The translations under genes and the position numbers were made by a program. Positions 25,383 to 33,070 of a DNA stretch of 64,000 bases are shown in pieces (positions within the stretch are counted from its first letter, which is position 1; every line of letters begins with the position of its first letter). The notes beneath the pieces are model-generated. The model searched no databases, had not been told where the DNA came from, and saw nothing but the letters and a program-made list of their open reading frames with translations. The DNA comes from Streptomyces sp. NBC_01669 (GTDB lineage Bacteria; Actinomycetota; Actinomycetes; Streptomycetales; Streptomycetaceae), in contig NZ_JAPEQG010000001.1 of NCBI RefSeq assembly GCF_026339735.1, forward strand, positions 3,720,001-3,784,000, written 5' to 3'.

Positions 25383-25570
25383 CGCGGAGGTGGGCGACCA
25401 GCTCGGCGCCGCTGTGGGCCTCGCCGACTTAACCGGCGACGGCACGGTCCTCACCCTCAACAACAGCGCCAGGGGCATCGTCACGACGTCCGGCCTGTAC
25501 TACGGCCCGGTCACGCTTGGCCTGAGCGGCACGGGCTTCGGTATCGGGCAGTGCCGGCGCCGTAGCGCAG
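25383..25570 (+). pseudogene. C-terminal tail of an FG-GAP repeat protein (relic)
   Basis: The frame reads GDQLGAAVGLADLTGDGTVL then SGLYYGPVTLGLSGTGFGIG. This resembles the last repeat of the amidase at 21433 (GDRFGSAVTVADYTGDG ... AAYGPTALGAASGAGVGIG) but is on the opposite strand, with an internal deletion between TGDG and GTV. No start or upstream repeats remain. The 170 bp after it up to 25744 holds nothing recognisable. Confidence 0.65.
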
Positions 25571-25735
25571 GCGCGGACGCGCCCGAGGCCACCGCTCCAG
25601 CGAGTGGCCGACGGCGTCGCCGGACCTGCTGGTTCCCTCACTGAGCCCGTCGGCAGTGGGGAACGCCGGTCATGGTTCGCGTGTGGATCGAGGCCGCTCA
25701 GGCAGTCCGCCCGGGCGGCCTCAGCCGTTCGCAGG

Positions 25736-25747
25736 GACAGGCTCTCA
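25736..25747 (-). repeat. Gene-end repeat TGAGAGCCTGTC, copy 2
   Basis: The polysialyltransferase-like gene ends in TGA followed by GAGCCTGTC on the minus strand, identical to the end of the STAS gene (6100-6111) and the LysE-type gene (38364-38375). Confidence 0.6.
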
Positions 25748-26800
25748 GGCCTCGGTCACCGCGGTGGCCCGCCACGGGGCGAGGCGCTGCACGTCGCGGG
25801 CCGTCTCCGTGACACCGCTCAGGAAACCCTGCGCGCGTGGCGACGCCGTGTCGCGCAGCCACTCCGGGGCGATGTCGCAGACCGCGACCTTGACCTCCGT
25901 GCCCGCCAGTGCCAGCGGCAGCGTGTGGACCACCGTGGAGGGGAAGCTCAGGACCGTGCGGCCGATCGGGCCGCGGCGGGCGATGAGTTCCAGGGGGAGG
26001 TCCGGGCGGACGATCTCCAGGCCGGTGGCGGCTTCCAGGGCATGGAGTTTGTCGGCGGACTCACGGCGGTGCGCGAAGTAGCGGGTCGCGCCATGGGTAC
26101 GGGCCAGGGCGGCGACCGCCTCCAGGTACTGGGCCTGGTCGATCACGCCCGTCTCGGCCAGGGACGTGCCGACCAGGTCCGCGCCCTTGGTGAGGAGCGG
26201 CGGGCCGAAGCGGGCGCGGGTCCAGGCGAAGGTGTTGGGAGTGACCGTGACGCCGGCCGGAGCCTCGACCGGCATGGCGGTGAACACCTCGACCTCGCGG
26301 GTCGAGGACGGAGTGAAGCGACGGCGGGCGGTGGCCGTGACCGGGGCAAGGATCAGGTCGCGCGGGCCCGAACTGCCCCGCCGGTGCCAGCGCACCAGCC
26401 TTTCGCCACGGGCGAGTTGGGCGACGAACTCCATCGTGGCCGTGCCGTCGTCGACCACCGTGAGCCGACGGGTGCGGACCATGGACAGGAGGAGCTGCAC
26501 GTAGCGGGAGAACGGGTCGCCGATCACGATCCGGTCCGCCCTGCGCAGCAGTCCCGTCAGGGCCCGGAGGGTTTTGAGCGGCGCGCCCGCCCCGCCGCGC
26601 GCCTCCTGCCAGCGGACGTTGACGCCCTCGTCGCGAGCCAGCTCCGCCATCCGGCGCAGCTGGCCGCGCGACATCGGGTCGACCGGGGGGAGGACGACGA
26701 CCGTTATGTCCGCCAGGACATGGTCGTCGCCTCCCTCTGTGAAGGCCCACTCCAGGACGTTCAGGAGCTGGACCGGGCTCTCGACGAAGGCGAGGTTCAC
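25745..26800 (-). CDS. Polysialyltransferase-like glycosyltransferase
   Basis: A 351-residue protein of the bacterial polysialyltransferase-like (GT52/GT38-related) group. Visible motifs: NLAFVESPVQLLNVLEWA at the N-terminus, VVDDGTATMEF near residue 117 (the D/E-D-G motif), FAHRRES near 245 where related enzymes have a HP/HR motif, and FPSTVVHTLPLAL near 295 (the S motif). It would add nonulosonic acid or other CMP/NDP sugars to a surface polymer. Last gene of a four-gene minus-strand operon after NeuB (11-bp gap). A decayed second copy lies at 21182-21338. Confidence 0.78.
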   Translation of the reverse strand: MNLAFVESPVQLLNVLEWAFTEGGDDHVLADITVVVLPPVDPMSRGQLRRMAELARDEGVNVRWQEARGGAGAPLKTLRALTGLLRRADRIVIGDPFSRYVQLLLSMVRTRRLTVVDDGTATMEFVAQLARGERLVRWHRRGSSGPRDLILAPVTATARRRFTPSSTREVEVFTAMPVEAPAGVTVTPNTFAWTRARFGPPLLTKGADLVGTSLAETGVIDQAQYLEAVAALARTHGATRYFAHRRESADKLHALEAATGLEIVRPDLPLELIARRGPIGRTVLSFPSTVVHTLPLALAGTEVKVAVCDIAPEWLRDTASPRAQGFLSGVTETARDVQRLAPWRATAVTEA

Positions 26801-26811
26801 CGGTCGGCCCG

Positions 26812-27747
26812 TCAGACCGCGACCGGCTCGGCGGCCGGGGCCGCCTCGGCGTTCTCGGCGACGACGCCCGCGACGCGGCGGAGCTTCTTCATCGGGCCGA
26901 GCTCGGACTCGTACACCTTCTTGACGCCGTCACCGAGGGAGGCCTCGATGGTGCGGATGTCGCGGACCAGACGGGTCAGGCCCTGCGGCTCGACGGAGGC
27001 GGCCTGGTCGGAGCCCCACATGGCCCGGTCGAGAGTGATGTGGCGCTCGACGAACGCGGCGCCGAGGGCGACGGCGGCGAGGGTGGTCTGCAGGCCGGTC
27101 TCGTGGCCGCTGTAGCCGATCGGGACGTTCGGGTACTCCTGCTGGAGGGTGTTGATGACGCGGAGGTTCAGCTCCTCGGCCTTCGCGGGGTACGTCGACG
27201 TGGCGTGGCAGAGAAGGATGTTGTCCGAGCCGAGGACCTCGACCGCGTGGCGGATCTGGCGCGGGGTCGACATGCCGGTGGAGAGGATGATCGTGCGGCC
27301 CGTGGCGCGCAGCGAGCGGAGCAGCTCGTCGTCGGTGAGGGAGGCGGAGGCGACCTTGTGGGCGGGGACGTCGAACTTCTCCAGGAAGGCGACGGCCTCG
27401 GTGTCCCACGGGGAGGCGAACCAGTCGATGCCCCGCTCGGCGCAGTGGTCGGAGATGGCGCGGTACTCGGCCTCGCCGAACTCGACGCGGTGGCGGTAGT
27501 CGATGTACGTCATCCGGCCCCAGGGGGTGTCGCGCTCGATGTCCCACTGGTCGCGCGGGGTGCAGATCTCCGGGGTGCGCTTCTGGAACTTGACGGCGTC
27601 GCAGCCGGCTTCGGCGGCCACGTCGATCAGCGCGAGGGCGTTGTCGAGGTCGCCGTTGTGGTTGATGCCGATCTCGCCGGTGATGTAGACGGGGCGGCCG
27701 GGACCGGCGGTGCGGGTGCCGAGGGTGCGCAGACGGGAGGTGCTCAT
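26812..27747 (-). CDS. neuB: NeuB-type nonulosonic acid synthase
   Basis: Condenses phosphoenolpyruvate with a hexosamine or mannose-type sugar to make a nine-carbon sugar acid (Neu5Ac, Kdn or a relative). The NeuB barrel covers residues 15-285: YITGEIGINHNGDLDNALAL, DAVKFQKRTPE, IDWFASPWD, KVASASLTDDELL, LSTGMSTPRQI, CHATSTYPAK, IGYSGHETG and VERHITLDRAMWGSDQ are all present. At 311 residues it lacks the usual C-terminal SAF (antifreeze-like) domain of about 350-residue homologues. It sits 12 bp after the CMP-sugar synthetase fusion gene. The exact sugar cannot be read from sequence. Confidence 0.92.
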   Translation of the reverse strand: MSTSRLRTLGTRTAGPGRPVYITGEIGINHNGDLDNALALIDVAAEAGCDAVKFQKRTPEICTPRDQWDIERDTPWGRMTYIDYRHRVEFGEAEYRAISDHCAERGIDWFASPWDTEAVAFLEKFDVPAHKVASASLTDDELLRSLRATGRTIILSTGMSTPRQIRHAVEVLGSDNILLCHATSTYPAKAEELNLRVINTLQQEYPNVPIGYSGHETGLQTTLAAVALGAAFVERHITLDRAMWGSDQAASVEPQGLTRLVRDIRTIEASLGDGVKKVYESELGPMKKLRRVAGVVAENAEAAPAAEPVAV

Positions 27748-27759
27748 GGGGGTGTTTCC

Positions 27760-29022
27760 TTACTTGGTGGTGGAGTTGGTGGGGGTGGAAAGGTGGCCGG
27801 TGAGGGTGGGCCCGAGCAGCCACGCCGCGATTTCGCGGATGGCGCCGAAGCCGCCGGGGGTGGTCGTGACGGCGCGCGCCGCGGCGCGTACCGAGTCATG
27901 GGCGCTCGCTACGGCGACGGGCCAGCCGGCGAGGGCGAAGCAGGGCAGGTCATTGACGTCGTTGCCGACGTAGAGCACCCGCTCGGGCGCGATGCCGTGC
28001 TCGTCGCACCACTGCTTGAGGGCGAGGTCCTTGCGGTCGATGCCGTGCAGGACGGGGATCTTGAGCTTGTTGGCGCGGGCGGCGACGACCGGGTTCTGCT
28101 CGGTGGAGAGGATCAGGAGGTCCAGGCCCGCCCTGCGCAGGGCGGCGATGCCCAGACCGTCTCCGCGGTGGACGGCGACGATCTCGCGTCCGTCGGAGTC
28201 GATCAGGACCCGGTCGTCGGTCTGCGTGCCGTCGAAGTCGAGGACGACCGCGTCGATGTCCTCGCGGGTCGGCAGCGGTGACGGGTCCAGGAGCGGTGCG
28301 AGGGCGCGGGCGCGGGCCAGGTCGTGCGGGTCGTCGATCTCCAGGACCCGGGCGGGGTCGGTGGTGACCAGCGCGGTGTGGCCGAAGAAGCGGTGCTGGT
28401 GGGTACGGAAGCCCTCGACGTCCATCGCGTAGGCGGCGCCGGTCTCCAGCAGGTCCTGGGGCCGGTCCTGGCGGCGCGGGCGGACGGCCTTGTCGTGGTT
28501 GACGCCGTAGGTGTCGTCCTCGACCGCGCTGCCGTCGCGCCAGATGAAGCCGTGGAACGGGGCGACGGTGACGGCCGTGTCGGCGCCGTCGCGGGCGACG
28601 GCGGCGGCCACGCCGTCGATGTCCTCGCGGGTGACGAACGGGCTGGTGCACTGGACGAGCAGCACCACGTCGGCGGTGCGCTCGTGCATCGCCTCGTACG
28701 CGTCGAGTGCGTGCAGGACCGCGGCCTCGCTGGTCGCGGTGTCGCCCGCGATGGCCGGCGGGCGCTGGACGCAGTGCACGCGCTCGGTGGCGCCGAGCGC
28801 GTCGCCCGCCGCCCGGGCCGCGTCCGCGATCGCCGCGTCGTCCGTGGTGACGACGACGTCCGTGACCTCACGGGCGGACAGGCAGGCGCGGACCGCACGG
28901 GCGACCAGCGGTATGCCGCCGACCTGGGCGAGGTTCTTGGCCGGGACGCCCTTGGATCCGCCGCGGGCGGGGATCACCGCGAGCACGGTCGGGTTCGGCT
29001 TCGGTGTCGAGGTCGGCGTCAT
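27760..29022 (-). CDS. neuA: CMP-nonulosonate cytidylyltransferase fused to a KdsC-like phosphatase
   Basis: A 420-residue two-domain enzyme. Residues about 10-235 are a NeuA-type cytidylyltransferase (AVIPARGGSKGVPAKNL nucleotide loop; VQCTSPFVT; later HDLARA). Residues about 245-400 are a HAD phosphatase of the KdsC group (VVLDFDGTQTDD motif I, LSTEQNPVVAARA motif II, YVGNDVNDLPC motif IV). It would both dephosphorylate the 9-phosphate sugar and activate it with CMP. ATG 29022 has AGGAG 6 nt upstream. Upstream coding sequence in the same frame belongs to no conserved part. Confidence 0.93.
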   Translation of the reverse strand: MTPTSTPKPNPTVLAVIPARGGSKGVPAKNLAQVGGIPLVARAVRACLSAREVTDVVVTTDDAAIADAARAAGDALGATERVHCVQRPPAIAGDTATSEAAVLHALDAYEAMHERTADVVLLVQCTSPFVTREDIDGVAAAVARDGADTAVTVAPFHGFIWRDGSAVEDDTYGVNHDKAVRPRRQDRPQDLLETGAAYAMDVEGFRTHQHRFFGHTALVTTDPARVLEIDDPHDLARARALAPLLDPSPLPTREDIDAVVLDFDGTQTDDRVLIDSDGREIVAVHRGDGLGIAALRRAGLDLLILSTEQNPVVAARANKLKIPVLHGIDRKDLALKQWCDEHGIAPERVLYVGNDVNDLPCFALAGWPVAVASAHDSVRAAARAVTTTPGGFGAIREIAAWLLGPTLTGHLSTPTNSTTK

Positions 29023-29042
29023 GTCTGCTCCTGGATTCGTTG

Positions 29043-30401
29043 TCACAGCTCGCCCATCCGTCGGATCACGGGGGCGACCCGCTGGACGCCCTGCCGGTAC
29101 GCACCGCGCGCCGCTTCCCGTACCGCGTCGCGGACCGCGCCCCGCACCCCGCCCGTCTCGCGCGGCGCGGCGGCACCGGGCAGCGGGTGGCCGTCGGGGG
29201 CCAGGTGGTGGCGGGCGAGGATGCCGGGCAGGTAGCCGGAGGCGGTGGCGGGTGTGTAGTACGGGGCGAGGTCGGGCAGGCGGGACGCGGCCAGCAGCAC
29301 GTCGACGCGGGCCCGTGCGGTTTCGTAAGCCGTGTCGTAGGTGCCGTCGGCGGCGACGCCCTGGCCGGCCAGCCACGTCTCGTCGGGCTCCGGGTGGGAG
29401 CCGCCGTCGAGCCGGTCCCACGAGGTGAGCAGGCCCGAGCCGATGAAGTGGTGGTTGCCGAGGGCCTCGCGCACGCCGAGGTCGCTGAGGATCGCGGTGG
29501 GAATGCGCCGGTGCAGGGACTCCAGCGCGGCGGTCGAGGAGACCGTGACCAGCAGGTCGGTGCGGTCGAGGACCTCGCCCATGTGCCCGTACACGAGGCG
29601 GAAGTTGGGCGGCAGTCCGCCGGGCAGCTTCTCCGCGAGCCGCTGGTAAGGGAGTTCTTCGATGTGTGTGGTGTGCTCGCCGGGCTTGGAGCGCAGCTTC
29701 AGCAGCACCTCGCGGTTCGGGTGCAGCCTGGCGTGCTCGACGAGCCTGCGCAGCAGGTACGTACGGTCGGCGCGGGACGCCGGTACGGAGGGCTGGGCGG
29801 CGAACACCACGGTGTCGCGGCCCTCCTGCGGCCGATGCGGGGCGCCACCGAGGAACGGCAGTGCGGCCTCCGTGACGGCCGAGGCATCGGCGCCCACTCC
29901 CTCGTACACGGCGCGGAAACGCTCCGCGTCGTGGCGGGAGTTGGCGAGGACGACGTCCGCCCCGTGCCGCAGCAGCAGACCGTCGGCGAGCTTCTCGTAG
30001 ACGACACCGACATAGCCGGTGACGACGACGGGCCTGGCGGGCAGCCGCAGGGCGGCGAGGCCGTGCAGCATCGCCTGGACCGCGCCGCCGACGAGGGCGA
30101 GGACCACGACGTCGTACCCCTCGTCCCGCACGGTGTGCAGGAACTCGACGGCCGTCACTTCGCGCACCCGCCCGGTATCGACCCCTACGTCACCGACTTC
30201 GGCGAGCTGGCGTGCGGTCGGCGTGGCCCGGCCGCGCAGGAGCAGTCCGCTGATCTCGACCGGCCGTTCCGCTGCGCGGGGCGCGTCCGGGGACCCGGTG
30301 GTCAGGCGGCGCGCGGTGAGCGCGCCCCATTTCCACCGGGTGTCCGAGTCGGCGAGTACGGCTACCCGGAGCGCCGTGGTCTTGCTGGTACGTGGGGGCA
30401 C
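29043..30401 (-). CDS. DUF6716-type putative glycosyltransferase
   Basis: A 452-residue cytoplasmic protein with a GT-B-like two-domain layout. The N-half contains RVAVLADSDTRWKWGALTAR and VVVLALVGGAVQAMLHGL. The C-half has VTVSSTAALESLHRRIPTAI and GHMGEVLDRTDLLVTVSS, a typical nucleotide-sugar site region. It matches what is annotated as DUF6716 putative glycosyltransferase in Streptomyces. First gene of the minus-strand operon DUF6716, neuA, neuB, polysialyltransferase-like. The divergent gap of about 200 bp to the GT2 gene is AT-rich and should hold promoters for both. Confidence 0.78.
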   Translation of the reverse strand: MPPRTSKTTALRVAVLADSDTRWKWGALTARRLTTGSPDAPRAAERPVEISGLLLRGRATPTARQLAEVGDVGVDTGRVREVTAVEFLHTVRDEGYDVVVLALVGGAVQAMLHGLAALRLPARPVVVTGYVGVVYEKLADGLLLRHGADVVLANSRHDAERFRAVYEGVGADASAVTEAALPFLGGAPHRPQEGRDTVVFAAQPSVPASRADRTYLLRRLVEHARLHPNREVLLKLRSKPGEHTTHIEELPYQRLAEKLPGGLPPNFRLVYGHMGEVLDRTDLLVTVSSTAALESLHRRIPTAILSDLGVREALGNHHFIGSGLLTSWDRLDGGSHPEPDETWLAGQGVAADGTYDTAYETARARVDVLLAASRLPDLAPYYTPATASGYLPGILARHHLAPDGHPLPGAAAPRETGGVRGAVRDAVREAARGAYRQGVQRVAPVIRRMGEL

Positions 30402-30601
30402 GTCCTAGAAGTTAGGAAGGCATTTCGATTCGTGGCCCAACGTGACGGCAACAGATGGTTAACAGCCCGCCGACGCTTGGCGAATCAGCTCCACAAAAGG
30501 CCCTCAATCGCTATGAATTCAGTTCGGTTCATCGTTCCGACATTCGTCGTTCACCTGCCGTCCCTCCTGGGGCCAGGGCAAATGACGAGCGCCCGCCTAG
30601 C

Positions 30602-31594
30602 GTGAGACGGGTGGTTAAGCTCTCCGTCATCGTGCCGTTCTACAACGTGCAGACATACGCCCCCGACACCCTGAGAAGCCTGCGGGCCAACGCCCGCGAG
30701 GACTTCGAATTCATCCTCGTCGACGACTGTTCGACCGACGGGACCGCGGACATACTGCGCCGCGCGGAGGACGAGATTCCGGGGGTGGTCGTCAGCAGAC
30801 ACAAGCAGAACGGCGGGCTGGCCACCGCCCGGAACACCGGCCTGGACGCGGCCCGCGGCGAGTACCTCGCCTTCCTGGACGGCGACGACTGGGTGGCCCC
30901 CGGGTACTTCGCCGGACTGCTGGCCCGGGCCGAGGCGCTGGGCTGCGACTTCGTCCGTACCGACCATGTGCAGGTCGACGGCAGGACCCGTACGGTGCAC
31001 CGCGTACCGCACGGCCGGCGCGACGAGGTCATGGACCCGCGGGACGCGATCCTGCCCGCCGCGCGGACCACCTCCGTCGACTACCCGTACGCCTGGGCGG
31101 GCCTCTACCACCGCCGGCTCCTGGACCGCGGACTGCTGCACTTCACGGACGGTCTGCGCACCGCCGAGGACCGGCCGTGGATCTGGCGGCTGCACCGCGA
31201 GGCGGATTCCTTCGCGGTACTCGGATTTCTCGGCATTTTCTACCGGCGCGGCGTCGCCTCGTCACTGACCCAGATCGGTGACGTACGCCAGCTCGATTTC
31301 ATTCGTTCATTTGATCAAGTGGTACGAGAAACGGCGGAGGACCGCGATGCGCGGGCCCTTCTGCCGAAAGCGGTCCGCACCTATTGCGCAATCATTTCTC
31401 ACCACATGAGCTCGATGGAGAGATTCGAACCCGCCGTGGCCCGGGCCCTGAAATCGATGAGCGCGGCCGCACTCAAGCGGATGCCGCAGGACGTGCTGGA
31501 CGAGGCCCTGGACTCGATGGACGTACAGCGCGCGACCCTGCTGCGCCGACTGCGTCGCCGCCCGGTCGCCGCGAAGGAGGTGGCGGCCGCATGA
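30602..31594 (+). CDS. GT2 family glycosyltransferase
   Basis: A 330-residue cytoplasmic family-2 transferase. The GT-A domain starts at once (KLSVIVPFYNVQTYAPDTL), with ILVDDCSTDGT near residue 38, NGGLATARNTGLD near 68 and the DxD-type FLDGDDW near 88. A helical C-terminus follows. It probably adds one sugar to the glycopolymer or its linker. GTG 30602 is used; GTG 30611 is equally possible and neither has a clear ribosome site. It overlaps the next gene by 4 bp. Confidence 0.87.
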   Translation: MRRVVKLSVIVPFYNVQTYAPDTLRSLRANAREDFEFILVDDCSTDGTADILRRAEDEIPGVVVSRHKQNGGLATARNTGLDAARGEYLAFLDGDDWVAPGYFAGLLARAEALGCDFVRTDHVQVDGRTRTVHRVPHGRRDEVMDPRDAILPAARTTSVDYPYAWAGLYHRRLLDRGLLHFTDGLRTAEDRPWIWRLHREADSFAVLGFLGIFYRRGVASSLTQIGDVRQLDFIRSFDQVVRETAEDRDARALLPKAVRTYCAIISHHMSSMERFEPAVARALKSMSAAALKRMPQDVLDEALDSMDVQRATLLRRLRRRPVAAKEVAAA

Positions 31595-32970
31595 GCAGCA
31601 GCCGGACCCGTACGACGCAGATCTTCCTCGCCTCCACCCTCTACGGCGCCGCCACCCTCGCGGCCGCGCTGGACGCGGGCGCCTTCGCGGACGCCGACCG
31701 CCGCATCCTGCTCGTCTCGAACAATGCGGCGATTCCGGAGACGACACCCGCCGTCGACGCGATGCCCGGGTTCGACGCGCTGCGCGGCCGGTTCGACGAC
31801 GTGGTGTCGTGGAACGAGACCATCGCCCCGTTCCACCCGAGCGGCTGGGCCCCGCGCCCGGACGACGTACCGCTGTGGGAGCGTCATCTGCGCCTCGCAT
31901 GGGGACTCGGGGACGACGCCGTCGAGCTCGCGATCGAGTCGATCCAGGTCAACCCGGCGATGGCGATCGCCCAGATGTTCACCGGCGCACCGATCGATGT
32001 GTACGCGGACGGGCTGATGAGCTACGGCCCGACCAGGAACAAGATCGACCCGCTGACCGGCACCCGGGTGCGGCGGCTGCTCCACCTCGACCTCGTGCCG
32101 GGACTGAAGCCGCTGCTGCTCACGGAGTTCGGGGTCGCGCCGGAGGTCGTGCCGACCGAGGCGTTCCTCACGGTGCTCGGTGAACTGGCCGACGCCCACG
32201 ATGTGGTGGGGAGCGTGCCGTCCGTGGAGGCGCCCGCTCTGCTGCTCGGCCAGTACCTCTCGGCGCTGGGGCTGATCAGCGCGGCGGAGGAGGAGAAACT
32301 GCATCTGCGCATGATGCGCGGGGCGGTCGAACTCGGCCACACGCGGCTGGTGTTCAAGCCGCACCCGACGGCGCCGGCACAGTGGTCGCGGGCGATGGAG
32401 GCGGAGGCGGAGAAGCTCGGCGCGGAGCTGACCGTGCTGGACTCGGGGGTGCTGACCGCGCCGGTGCTGGCCGAGGTGCTGTACCAGCGGATGCGGCCGG
32501 CGCTGGTCGTCGGCTGCTTCTCGACCGCGCTGCTCACGGCGTCCGCGTTCTACGGTGTGCCGGTCGCCCGGGTCGGTACGGAGATGCTGCTGGACCGGCT
32601 TTCGCCGTTCGAGAACAGCAACCGGGTTCCGGTGACGCTGGTGGACGCCCTGGTGCCGGACCTCGGCGACCGGCAGGCGGTCACAGAGGCGGAGGCGGAG
32701 GCGGTGGCACCGGCCGAGCTGAACGAGCTGGTCACCGCGGTCGGCTTCACGATGCAGCCGAAGATCTATCCGGAGCTGCGGCCGGCCGCTGAGCGGTATC
32801 TCTCCACCCATCTCACGGCGACGACCTGGCGCTACTTCAAGCGCAAGCGGCTCACCTCGCTGGGGCTGCCGGGTGGAGTGCCCGCCCAATTCGCGTTCCT
32901 GCCGCGGAACGCAGCGGTGCGCAAGGTGGCGCGGCGGGCGAAGTCGTTGCGGCGGGTTGTGCTCCGATAA
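31591..32970 (+). CDS. Alpha-2,8-polysialyltransferase family protein
   Basis: A 459-residue member of the bacterial polysialyltransferase family (PF07388 type). The three conserved elements are visible: DVYADGLMSYGPTRNK near residue 138 (acidic D/E-x-D-G motif), FKPHPTAPAQW near 255 (HP motif) and GCFSTALLTASAFYG near 310 (Ser motif). It would polymerise a nonulosonic acid from CMP-sugar on a wall-linked acceptor. ATGA overlap with the GT2 gene means coupled translation. A basic C-terminus may contact the membrane. Confidence 0.88.
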   Translation: MSSSRTRTTQIFLASTLYGAATLAAALDAGAFADADRRILLVSNNAAIPETTPAVDAMPGFDALRGRFDDVVSWNETIAPFHPSGWAPRPDDVPLWERHLRLAWGLGDDAVELAIESIQVNPAMAIAQMFTGAPIDVYADGLMSYGPTRNKIDPLTGTRVRRLLHLDLVPGLKPLLLTEFGVAPEVVPTEAFLTVLGELADAHDVVGSVPSVEAPALLLGQYLSALGLISAAEEEKLHLRMMRGAVELGHTRLVFKPHPTAPAQWSRAMEAEAEKLGAELTVLDSGVLTAPVLAEVLYQRMRPALVVGCFSTALLTASAFYGVPVARVGTEMLLDRLSPFENSNRVPVTLVDALVPDLGDRQAVTEAEAEAVAPAELNELVTAVGFTMQPKIYPELRPAAERYLSTHLTATTWRYFKRKRLTSLGLPGGVPAQFAFLPRNAAVRKVARRAKSLRRVVLR

Positions 32971-33021
32971 GCCGGGGCGGCCGGGTACTGCGTTTCGGGC
33001 CGCCCGGCAATCGAGGACCAA

Positions 33022-33061
33022 GAAGGGGGCGGGGCGCCTGGTCGGCGCCCCGCCCCCCTTC
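33022..33061. terminator. Bidirectional terminator between convergent glycan genes
   Basis: GGGGGCGGGGCGCC (33025-33038) pairs with GGCGCCCCGCCCCC from 33044 over a 5-nt loop, extended by an AA/TT pair past one bulged C. A smaller hairpin (GGGGCGGCC with GGCCGCCC) lies just before it. Confidence 0.8.
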
Positions 33062-33070
33062 GTCGTGCCG

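Noticed and set aside
25745..29022. A complete sialic acid capsule pathway
   Set aside because: Only synthase, activation and transfer genes are present. No UDP-GlcNAc epimerase or capsule export genes are seen, so the sugar and final location cannot be stated as sialic acid capsule.
30402..30601. Possible riboswitch in the AT-rich gap between DUF6716 and GT2 genes
   Set aside because: No paired elements of a known class were recognisable; a divergent promoter region is enough to explain the base composition.
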